From Synaphobranchus kaupii (lineage: Eukaryota; Chordata; Actinopteri; Anguilliformes; Synaphobranchidae), in the NCBI GenBank assembly GCA_029718625.1, contig CM056379.1:59671626-59735625 (forward strand): a stretch of DNA of 64,000 nucleotides. The letters are read 5' to 3'. Numbering within the stretch: the first letter of the stretch is position 1; each line of letters starts with the position of its first letter. This document shows positions 33,604 to 44,222 of this stretch, one piece after another. The position numbers and the translations under genes are program-made. The notes beneath the pieces were generated by a model, which searched no databases, had not been told where the DNA came from, and saw nothing but the letters and a program-made list of their open reading frames with translations.

Positions 33604-34353
33604 ACTGTATGTGTTCGTTCTGAATTATTCTAAAATGCTCATTTGTCCCAATGAACAAGTACAGTACTGCCAGATGCACAATCCTCATAATTCTTAAGGA
33701 TAATTTTACCCTCTGTATGATAAACGATTATAAAATGTGTACAAATATACAAAAGTTAATAAATTCGGATAATAAGGACAATAAATTAGGAAACTACATT
33801 GATCTCTCTAGTAAATTCCCTTTCCAGTCCAGCCAGTAAACTTGGGTGTATTCCTCTGGCACTGGACCCTACCACCCATATTCACAATAGCTACACTCAC
33901 CTTCTTTGTTTCTTTCCACAGAAATGTGGATAGTGTCTCATAGAGTAATCGTCTAATGTTTGGTTCAAGCTTTCCCGTGGAAAATGTTTTATTACGCTCT
34001 GGTCTGCAGTCTGCTGCTGTTCTCTCACTCTAATCTGGTGGGGCCGGACATATTTATAAATTAGAACTGGATATGTTAGATATCAAAATTATTTTACACA
34101 GTATTTTCACATTTTAATTATTAAATCACCATCAAAATGTCTAACTGAAAAGTTATACAGCCAGAAGTAGAGAAGGCTATATAGATGTACTTTATTTATA
34201 GAAATACTTTGTTACTATACTTAAAGGGGCAGTTCACCCAAAAATTTAATTGATATATGTTTCTACATACCTACATACATACCTACATGCTATCTATCCA
34301 TCCAGATAATTTTGCTGAGAGCTCACTAGTTTTGTAAATATCTGATGCAGCAC

Positions 34354-35346
34354 ATTGTGATATGACCCTGATAGAACGGACCTCATTGTGATATGACCCT
34401 GATAGAACGGACCTCATTGTGATATGACCCTGATAGAACGGACCTCATTGTGATATGACCCTGATAGAACGGACCTCATTGTGATATGACCCTGATAGAA
34501 CGGACCTCATTGTGATATGACCCTGATAGAACGGACCTCACTGTGATATGACCCTGATAGAACGGACCTCACTGTGATATGACCCTGATAGAACGGACCT
34601 CATTGTGATATGACCCTGATAGAACGGACCTCATTGTGATATGACCCTGATAGAACGGACCTCATTGTGATATGACCCTGATAGAACGGACCTCATTGTG
34701 ATATGACCCTGATAGAACGGACCTCACTGTGATATGACCCTGATAGAACGGACCTCATTGTGATATGACCCTGATAGAACGGACCTCATTGTGATATGAC
34801 CCTGATAGAACGGACCTCATTGTGATATGACCCTGATAGAACGGACCTCACTGTGATATGACCCTGATAGAACGGACCTCATTGTGATATGACCCTGATA
34901 GAACGGACCTCATTGTGATATGACCCTGATAGAACGGACCTCATTGTGATATGACCCTGATAGAACGGACCTCATTGTGATATGACCCTGATAGAACGGA
35001 CCTCATTGTGATATGACCCTGATAGAACGGACCTCATTGTGATATGACCCTGATAGAACGGACCTCACTGTGATATGACCCTGATAGAACGGACCTCATT
35101 GTGATATGACCCTGATAGAACGGACCTCATTGTGATATGACCCTGATAGAACGGACCTCATTGTGATATGACCCTGATAGAACGGACCTCACTGTGATAT
35201 GACCCTGATAGAACGGACCTCATTGTGATATGACCCTGATAGAACGGACCTCACTGTGATATGACCCTGATAGAACGGACCTCATTGTGATATGACCCTG
35301 ATAGAACGGACCTCATTGTGATATGACCCTGATAGAACGGACCTCA
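34354..35346 (+). repeat. 31-bp minisatellite, about 32 copies
   Basis: The unit contains GTGATATGACCCTGATAGAA followed by CGGACCTCATT and repeats head to tail for 993 bp. The only variation seen is one T/C position (CTCATTG versus CTCACTG). The C form occurs at seven scattered junctions, some adjacent or nearly so. The near-perfect homogeneity means recent expansion or ongoing homogenisation. Flanks are unique sequence. Confidence 0.97.
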
Positions 35347-35349
35347 ACG

Positions 35350-36600
35350 GGTACAAAATTTGTGGCGCTCAAAGCACCAAAAATGTACATTCAAAAAAAT
35401 CAACAGCAACATTTCTTTCCAATTATAATGACACTGTTACTTCCCAACATCCACAGAGCTTGTTGTGCAGGTTTAAAAAAAAAAAAACTACTTTCTGCAA
35501 ACTGTATATCCGCATAGTGGATATCTACAAAACTAGTGAGTTCTCAGTGAAACTACCTGGTTGGATAGATAGCACTCCGGTTATGTAGAAACATATCAAA
35601 ATATTTTATTGAGATTTAATGTGAATGCAACTTTTGCATCAAGGCTCTGCGTCTTATCACTGTCTGTTTGCATAGCATTTTTAGTATAAGCCAGCCAAAT
35701 AACAGGGAGTAACCACTGCAAACACCCCTGTTGGGGATCATATGAGAAGCAGAGCCCACAGGTGGATGCTGGGGTGGTGGTGGGAGCACAAAAACTTTCC
35801 TGAAAGTCATACAATGCAGGGCAAGCCAAGCATGGGTAGCAGCAGTAGCAGGATAGCACGGCAGCAGCAGCACAGTGCTCCTCGAGTTGTCTGCTGAACT
35901 AGCTCTGCAAGCTTCACATCATATGTAAATGCATTAAAAACATGTTTAATTTTACGTGCGAAGATACCATTGTTTTTGTTTCATTATGCTGCTCCCTTGA
36001 AAACTTGTTCATAACTTGCTGATTTCAGTTATAGAAGCAGAGGTAATTCCTCGTGCTACTTCTGGGTACATACCCTGTTCGGTTGACCACTCATAACTCT
36101 GACATTTGTATCTCGGTGGTTCTACTGTGTTACATTATCTAAAGACAGTAATTTTTATTGAGACTGTCATAGAATCTACGTATGTCAGGACTCAAATTTA
36201 TACTCTAATGAAAGTGCTGAATCCCCAGGAGGAGCAAACAACCTATTATGCCAAAAGACATATGCCTATAAATTATATGGTTATATCTTACAAACTCTCA
36301 ATTTCTAAAGGTGCCAAAGTCAAGTCTTGTTCATTATACACACACACCAAAAAAAAAAAAAACCCACCATTCATTATCTGCAGATCAAGCGATCTCTGCA
36401 CACCATAGCACTGAATTACAAAAGGCTCATACATGCTTTTATAATCTCCATAACATATCTGCAAAGTGTGGACACACCTAAACTGGCTCTTAAAGGGGAG
36501 GGAAGTTCCAGCGGTGCACGTTTTTCCTCCTTCCACCTTCCTAAAGAAAAAGGTATCAGATGACTTACAGCTCTCTGTAGCACAGGAGATCAGACAAGGT
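35350..36600. other. Intergenic; possible 5' non-coding exon of actinoporin-like gene 2 at its end
   Basis: No coding gene seen. A possible donor GACAAG|GTAGGT lies at 36598/36599 and a TATA-like CTTAAAGG lies near 36488. Together with an acceptor CCTTCAG just before the gene 2 start codon this could be a leader exon, but the evidence is weak. Confidence 0.25.
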
Positions 36601-37225
36601 AGGTGGTTTTCTGCCTCTCAATTTGATTTACCCAATACAGTCTATGTACGTTAACAAAAGCCAGAATAGCTTTACATGATGTATTCACAGTGCTGAAATA
36701 TATTCCATGCCTTTTATTGTTCAGGATGGACAATTAAGTGATTTTCAACAATTTTCTGCAGAAGCTCATTGTTTAGGTTAATATGTTCAATGATATGGTC
36801 TAATTACCATAGCTAAGTACCAAAGCTTTAACTTTGAAAAACGGTTTACAAGAACAAGATACTTGGATATTGTGTTCAACAATTGCTTCAAAAGAAATTT
36901 ATCAAAAATCAAATTGCTTGTCAGTCAGAGTGCAACTCATGAAATGAATGCAGCATTCATGTAACAAGACAAACAATGCTCTTCCCTAAACTGGCTTTCT
37001 CCTCATTTCATGGTATGAAGCAGAAACATATTCAGTTTCAAACACTGTAATTGTAGCTTTTATGTCCAGTCCAGTTAGAGCCTCAGTTTATAGTGAACAG
37101 CCCTGACTAGTTCAACGTAACATTCCTGAGGTGGTCTATTCAGGTCAGCCTGTACTGATTTTACAGCTTTTCGTGAGAGTTCCTTCTCCTGTCACCAACT
37201 GTCACCAACCTTCAGACAAGTCAAG

Positions 37226-38082
37226 ATGCCTGAGACTGCAGAGGAATTTTCTTCAAATCTGACCACCAACCGAAACTGCACCGTTGAAATCACCAATGTC
37301 AGCAGTACTTTCTGTTTGATCAACCCCAAGTAAGACCCCAGAACTATTCCCTGAAATTATATTTGTAGCTTCCTTTACATTACAGTCATTAATTTGTTCA
37401 ACTGACTGAAATTTGATTTAGAGATTTCTGCTCAAGGGCAATAATGATGTGGTTTGGACTTATCAAATACACAAATTCAGTGGCCCTTATTGATATCGAT
37501 TGTTAATTAATACACCCGACAGTACAATTTCCCTTGGTTACACTTTCACATACATCCACACATGGTGCCTCTTAGTTTGAAAAGTGCTTAAGTTATGATT
37601 ACTAACACAAGAATAGCTGAGCATTTTGCAGTCTCAATGTTTTGACCTCGCTCTTCAGGGTGTACATGAACAGTGGCTACACCTTCAACCCGCCTCAGCC
37701 CACAGTGCGCACCACCATGACTGAAGTTTGCTCCTTCTCCAAGAAAGAAGACACAGCCTCGGGAAGCGTGGGGGTCCTGACCTATGAGCTCTTTGACATG
37801 CAGAAGCGCCACTGCAATGAGCTTATTGCTGTTATGTTCTCTGTCCCCTTTGACTACAACTTCTACAAGAACTGGCTGGGGGTGGGGATCTTTGAGCACA
37901 CACGTACGTGTGATGAGGATCTCTACAAGCATATGTACTACGACAAGGACATGACCAACTTTACCCGTGCAGAGAGCACTGGTTCCGGGCTGGAGTACAA
38001 GGGCAGAGTAGTGGACCTGAGGGCCAGCATGTCAAATGTGGGCAGGTCCATCATTAAGCTGGAAGTCTTTGATAAGATGTAA
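37226..38082 (+). CDS. Actinoporin-like protein 2 (two coding exons)
   Basis: Coding exons are 37226-37329 and 37659-38082, joined in phase 2 (AA|G) through GTAAGA...CTTCAG. The product is about 175 aa. It begins MPETAEEFSSNL and has TVRTTMTEVCSFSKKEDTA, GSVGVLTYELF, FSVPFDYNFYKNWLGVGIF and LYKHMYYDKDM. The FSVP(F/Y)DYN(x)Y(x)NW segment is the hallmark of the actinoporin-like fold, a beta-sandwich that binds phosphocholine headgroups through clustered aromatics (family knowledge). Only about 15 residues precede the first conserved strand, so the long N-terminal helix used by sea-anemone actinoporins to form pores appears shortened. No signal peptide is visible. Poly(A) signals lie near 38141 and 38356. 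Function in fish is not established by the sequence. Confidence 0.85.
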
Positions 38083-39179
38083 ATATGAGGAATTAACTTC
38101 CCATAATAATAACATTCCAATGAAAGATTCTCAGAAACAATAAAATGGCAGTATAGTCAGTCAAGGATTTAAAATTACCATATTTTCTTTTAGAACATAT
38201 TAGGTCAAATGAAGGTAGATAATGCCTCAGAGAGTTCACTCCAGATAAAGAACTACCTAGTAAAAAGTGATGTCAATGTTTGTATTGAATGCATAAAAAA
38301 TACAAGGATGTTCTGACGTAATAACTCATTTGAATTTATGTTGATGTACTTTCAATAAATAAAAGAAAAAAACAATGTATTTCTTGCATGTGCCTTTTTA
38401 TTTTTTAAAATATTTTCTACAATATCTCTTTTGCAAGGGCCATGAGGCAGCACAATGAATAAAAAGAGGTACATCTCAAAGAGCAACACACACTAATGTA
38501 TATTAGGTACAATAAATCTTTATTTTTCTTGCTGTGAGATACAAAATCATGTTTGACACAACAAGCTTGATTTTTACTTTGAATGTCCAAGATGTGGTTT
38601 ATTCCTGGAATTTGAATTACCTTCACAAAGGATTCTACCCAATATGTCAATTTATTGAACAAACTGACTTCCAATTCCTTAAAGGTTTTTAACAATATCA
38701 AAGTATTCAATGATGTTTGTGCAAAACTCATTTAAACTATTTTGCAACTTCTTAATTGCAACAAGCAGTTAAATGATTATAAATAGATACTATTAATGTA
38801 TCTTGAAGGAATTGCCCGTATTATACTGTATGATACAAGAGTACAAAGTGGGTCCTAGGACCAGGCTTGAAAACCCCTGCACTAGATTATTTGATGACTC
38901 ACATACAGTACACCTTTGTGGTTGAGTAATGGATTTGGTGAAGACTCTTTTTTCCTTTTGTGGCCACCCACGCATAAAGGTGTATTGACTGCTGTATGCA
39001 ATTTTTCACAAAGGGCTTAAAAAAGGACAGTCCACACCTTATTTTCAAACTGTTGTTGGAGGTGGGGTGCATGAAGAAGGCGTATTTATTGAGAGAGGAA
39101 GGAGGGGAGGAATCTTGTGGGCGGTAGAGTTTGTCCCACCCAAAAGTTTGTTCCTGATAAGCTTTTACAAAACCGACTG

Positions 39180-39229
39180 ACAGACTTTCCAGGTTGTGCC
39201 TGACTTAAAGCCTTTTGGTTGTGCTGTTG
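39180..39229 (+). other. Candidate 5' non-coding exon of actinoporin-like gene 3
   Basis: The segment ends at a good donor, GCTGTTG|GTAAGTCTCT, and is preceded by a possible TATA-like CTTTTACAAA near 39162. An acceptor-like CCAAATGTAG lies at about 40039, before the coding start at 40067. Transcript evidence would be needed. Confidence 0.3.
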
Positions 39230-40066
39230 GTAAGTCTCTCTCTGATAATGCAAGTCAATCTTCTTTCACATATACTGCAAAACCTGTATCAGATCAACTC
39301 TAAAGCATTCTGAGTATAGATATAAATGCTCTGTAAAATTAGTATTGGTATTGTTGTTTGGAAAGTATACATTTGTATGTATTTATCAGCATAATCGTTG
39401 TGCTGAATTGATTTTCAAGGATCTGTAATTTGTGTGATATTTCTTCTCACATAATGCACTTCATAGAGAGCATTCATCTTTTTCATCCAGTGCTTTTTTC
39501 TGTTAAGAGTATACTAATTGAAGTACTAATTGAAAACCCAGCACATTGGACAAACTTATGGATGGTCCTCTCACTATACATACAAGTATTTAAGCTTTAA
39601 AATAATTTTAATTAATCTTCAGCAATAGTGTTAATGTGCAGATTGTGAATAAATGGAAATCGTGTTACTATAAGAGAGGCTGAAATAAACAGGGTGTGGC
39701 AGGTGAGTAGACGCTCACCAGCAGGTGAAAGTATTGGGTAAAACTCTTGAAGTACTTTTTCATAAAGTTCTCATGAGGTCAATATCTTGTGAGGCTTTGT
39801 CCATTTTGAATACTTTAATGGTTGGATATCATGGATTGATTGATTGATTTATTGGTGGATCAAAATGTGAGAATTTTAATACTTTTCCTTGTGGTTCTTA
39901 ATGTATCAATCACTTTTGTACAGTAGGCAATTGAGGTAAAGTGCATTTACAAAGCAGACTAAACTTTCCAGGAACATATGGCATCAGTGGCATCTTCCTT
40001 TTTTAAACCTTGATTACCTTTCTGTATTCCAAATGTAGAACATACTCTCTAATCAAGCTCTCAAAG

Positions 40067-40740
40067 ATGTCTGAATCTGCAGAGTCAGTGGCAGCCAACT
40101 TGAGCAGCGGGAGAAATGTCACCATTGAGATCACAAACCTCACCAGAGACTACTGCCTGGCTAACCCCAAGTAAGCTTATTGGGAGTCATTCTACACTGC
40201 TCCACAGGCTTAGATCAAACCCAAATTAATATTATCAAAACCCGTGAAAAGATTGGATTATTTGAGTGGGTATGCATCTGTTTCCTCAGGGTCTTCCTAG
40301 ACAGTGGGGACACCTACAACCCTCCCCAGCCCACAGTGCGCCCATTGAAGACCGAAGTGTGCGCCTTCAGCAAGACATATGGAAAGGCCAAAGGCAGTGT
40401 GGGTGTCCTGACCTACAACCTCCTACAGAGGAGCAAGAAAGACAAAATGGAAACACTGTCCGTGATGTTCTCTGTCCCATATGATTACAATCTGTATCAG
40501 AACTGGTTTGCCGTGGGCATCCACAGCAAGGGCCGGGATTGCAATGAGGCACTGTTCAAGGAGATGTACTACAATGAAGAGAGTGGCTTTGTCAGGGCTG
40601 AGGCCAATGGGTCAGGCATCAACTATGTAGGCAGTCACCTGGACATCAAAGCCACCATGTCCCCCGTGGGCCGATCCATAATGAAGGTGGAGGTTTGGGA
40701 TAAGCTCTTCACACCTCAGGGCCAGTCACCCCAGTGGTAG
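40067..40740 (+). CDS. Actinoporin-like protein 3 (two coding exons)
   Basis: Coding exons are 40067-40170 and 40290-40740, joined in the same phase 2 position as gene 2 but through a much shorter, 119-bp intron. The product is about 184 aa. It begins MSESAESVAANLSSGRN and contains TVRPLKTEVCAFSKTYGK, GSVGVLTYNLL, FSVPYDYNLYQNWFAVGI and LFKEMYYNEES. The aromatic cluster of the phosphocholine-binding face is kept. It differs from genes 1 and 2 by a longer C-terminal tail (LFTPQGQSPQW) and lower identity, so it is the most diverged member. A poly(A) signal AAATAAAAAT lies near 40890. Same strand and spacing as the other two indicate tandem duplication. Confidence 0.87.
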
Positions 40741-41537
40741 CATTACTCCTGTGCTTAAAAACATCCCCACACCACATACCATAGTCACCAATAATCCTAA
40801 ACTATAACACAATACATTGGCATGCAAATTTGTTTGTACAATCATCTGGCTGCATGAATATGTGCTGTCCAGAAAAAAAAACTGAAAAATAAAAATCATG
40901 AAAAATCAGTATTCATGTTGCAAGTGTGTTTTCTTTTCCCATAAATAGAAAATGTGTAATACAGCAGAAGTAATGAATAATCTACACAAAATCCTTTGGT
41001 AGGAGATGAAAATATTATCCAATAATTTACTGTGTTGAGAATATATGTAGCCCAATAATAGTTACAATGGTGTTATTGGTTTCTCAGGAGAAAAATGTAC
41101 TGCACCCATTGACTGGGGATGCATTGCTCTCAGCCAATTTTTTTAAATGACCATTTCACGTACTGTGTGGTTGATTTCAAGCCAAAGTTACACATTGCTT
41201 CAAAATTGGAATAAGGGATAGAGGACCACTTATGGCAAAAAGTGCACTTTTAATGTTCTTTTCAACAGAAGTTTTTACATCATATGAACAAAGTGTGTAC
41301 CCATTTGTCCATAAATATGCAGTTCCTTCAGAAGACAGGAAGCTTGTTGAGGTAGAGGTGAATGTCTATAAATTACAGCACAGGTAGTATAATATGTTCG
41401 GAGTCCAGTGTGACCTCTCGCATGCATACTTAACAACAAATATGTATACAAGCTCAGAGATAATGAAGAAGGAAACATCCACATCCAGCATTTACAGTTT
41501 TTTACGATTGTTTACAAGGATTTATTTTGCAGCTTGG

Positions 41538-41726
41538 TACACTCAGAAATAAAGGTATGAAAAGTACCTAAAACGGTACAAACGCTTGTCATTGGGGTGG
41601 TACCCTACAGGTACATAACATTGTACCCCTAAGCAGCAATACATAACCAATACAGTACCTTTTTTTCTCAAGAACACTTCTGTACTTTCAGGGTACCTCC
41701 ACTGTACCTTTATTTCTGAGCGTGTA
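41538..41726. mobile_element. 189-bp MITE with CACTCAGAAATAAAGGTA ends
   Basis: Left end TACACTCAGAAATAAAGGTA and right end TACCTTTATTTCTGAGCGTG are inverted repeats with one mismatch. Internal GTACC motifs are also partly palindromic. No coding capacity. Confidence 0.75.
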
Positions 41727-42810
41727 CAACGGTTAATTTCACACCCAAAAAACACCAAAACTACCAAAATACTGCATGTCTCAAAATCAAATAAGTCTAC
41801 CAAAACACCAGCACTACGTTTCTCCCAACAAGAAGACTTTGTCACTCATAACACAATGACCTAAAAAACACTAACAACAGGTAGAATTGCAGTTGATGCT
41901 AGATGCATCTTTCCACGTAAATCTTTGAGGTAGTAAATAATTTTGTGCTCTCTAATTTTTCTTTTGTATATATTACTTCTGTTATTGTTCATAATATAAG
42001 AAATGTATAGATTATGTCTAATATGCAGTGCAGTCAGATGCCCTTGCAGAATGCATACATTACCTGTTGGTTCGCTGGAAAATTCAAACAATAGATGCCA
42101 CTGTTGAGTGGTTAGAGAATCTAAACATTTGCAAAGTGGGCTGTAGATACACAGTTTTGCTGGTGGTTGAATTTGAGTGAGAAAGAAATTCAAGAATTTT
42201 GAAAGCTGTGGTCATTGAATGTATTTTGTGTCAAAGCCATGAAAGAATCATTCAGTTTGGTCCACATAGAGTGCTGATTTGCTAACTGTGTGAAGAATTT
42301 TAACAAAGTGAATTCAGGATTGAAAAAATGCTTGTAGCCAATTGAAAAAAAAAAAAAAACCTGTAAAACAGCCATTTTCAACTGGGTGAGCAAGTATTTT
42401 TTTGTCAAGTCAGATGATCAGAAAATGAAATATACATTATAATAATTTGGGTAAGAAAGGAATGCTGTTTAAGAAATGTTTAGGAAAAGCAACTAAAATA
42501 TTATTAACTAAAAATCACATGAATTTACAGCTTTACCTACTGATGGCGCTTGAGAGAATCACCCAGTATCCACAAACAACTAATCACCAGATGACATTGC
42601 TGATTACCTGGGAGAATCCTTTATCCCTGTCGCCATCTAGTGGTGAATACTAAATCCCCCTGTTTATATGGAGACGCATAAAGAGTGAAATGCAGTGTCC
42701 TGAGGCGAAAGTGAATGAGTGATCACATCAGTGAAGTAATTGTAGCTTCAAGTAATTGTAGTTGAAGCTTTCAATCAGATCTGGAGTAAATGTATTTTTG
42801 TACCATCCCA

Positions 42811-42847
42811 TAGGAGCCACATATCTATACATGATATGTGGCTCCTA
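42811..42847. repeat. Short perfect hairpin
   Basis: TAGGAGCCACATATC and GATATGTGGCTCCTA form a 15-bp stem around a 7-nt loop. No U-run follows, so a terminator role is not implied; probably a decayed MITE or chance structure. Confidence 0.5.
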
Positions 42848-43926
42848 AGATTTATTATGTCTGACTAGTAACCACAACAAAGAGGCCACTCTGATCAACG
42901 GGCTTCTAAGCAATAGGTGCTTGCATGAAATATATACATGCAAATACAAACAGCAGAATTTGCATAAGATTGGTTGAGGTAAAAGTTCCTTTGGTGAGGG
43001 AGACTTAGAGGCATTGTTTGCACTGAAACGGCACAAGTCTGTGAAGCGGAGCCGCAGATGGATCTCCTCAGCATGTCAGGCCGGGATTTCTTTCCCTTTC
43101 AAAGAGAAAAATCCCATGATTCTTTCATGCTCTCTGTTTCCCAAGCTGCTGCCTTCGCTGTATAAAAGGCTGTTTTGCCTTTGCAATTTAATTTCAAAGT
43201 AATCTTTGCTAACGACACACATGGGTTTCCTTTTTTCCCCCCAATTGCAACCAGTAAGATAATTGAAGGGAGGAAATAGAATGGATTGGTGAGAGTTTTG
43301 TTTATCTGTGTGAAAAGAAATTTGATGGAGCTGTCACTGCTACAAGAGAATGCATAGGTCCCATCTGAGCGGCACGAACATTTGTCTTGCTGTGTGCATC
43401 GAAAGTCCAGGCCCGAAAGAAATGTATGATAGCCAGAGTTGGACATTCTTGACATGCTTCTGGTTAATAGCACGACACCAGTTAATTTAATTTCAGCATA
43501 CAAATCTTGGCTCAGTGTGACATCTCCAATTACAAGGTATGACAACTCAGTTCACAAATATAACACATTTTAACATCAGGTGGTGCACATCACAGACTCA
43601 ATAGGTATATTGTTGCTCATTTATTGAGGAAATGGAGAACTCCAGTAGAGCCCTGGATACAGTGTTACAGTGATTTTGGCCTAAAGTTATTCGGTGTTGT
43701 ATAATTAATATGCTCTCAAGATGAATGCAAAGAAAAACAGCTTCTCATTCAATGTGGGAATAAGGGGATCCAGTTGCTTCATAAACTGCTGAATTGAGAC
43801 TAAGACTTGGATTCAATCCTTAGCTCTGAACAAGATAATAAAATTATTTAGCAGTTTAGCTACAATATTAACTCAGTGTGTATCTGAATAAAAAAAACGT
43901 AATGCAAATTTCGGTGATTGCTGAAC

Positions 43927-43932
43927 TTTATT
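43927..43932 (-). terminator. Possible poly(A) signal of the keratin gene
   Basis: AATAAA on the minus strand, about 70 bp downstream of the keratin stop codon. Confidence 0.55.
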
Positions 43933-44001
43933 TAGTAAATCCAGGTGGTGATGTATATATGGGTTCTCTCCAGGGCCTGGGTGAAAAACTCCAGGGGGCG
44001 G

Positions 44002-44222
44002 TTACTCTGGTACTGGAGAGATTCTCAACGTTTCGTCCCCCAGCATGGGTAGGCCTAGGGCATCTGAGTCGACGATGGTGCTTGTGGCCGAGGAAGAGGA
44101 GCTTACCACCACCCCATCGACCAGCTCCTGCACCACAGTGACCACCTTCTTAGTGACTGTTGAGGATGAGGAGCCTTCAGTTGATTCCGTTTCAATGGTT
44201 TGTACCAGGTTTGTATCCAGCA
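44002..44222 (-). CDS. Keratin exon 8 (tail and stop)
   Basis: 221 bp from acceptor CTTACAG to the stop at 44002-44004. It encodes [20 protein letters not shown] and a Val/Ser-rich end, ...LRISPVPE. Confidence 0.85.

Noticed and set aside
34354..35346. CRISPR-like regular repeat array
   Set aside because: Units are contiguous identical 31-mers without variable spacers in an animal genome; it is a minisatellite.
37588..37932. Minus-strand frames opposite the actinoporin-like exons (also 31938-32330)
   Set aside because: Antisense of well-supported spliced coding exons.
42811..42847. Hairpin considered as a terminator or microRNA precursor
   Set aside because: Stem is only 15 bp with a 7-nt loop and no U-run; too short for a typical pre-miRNA.
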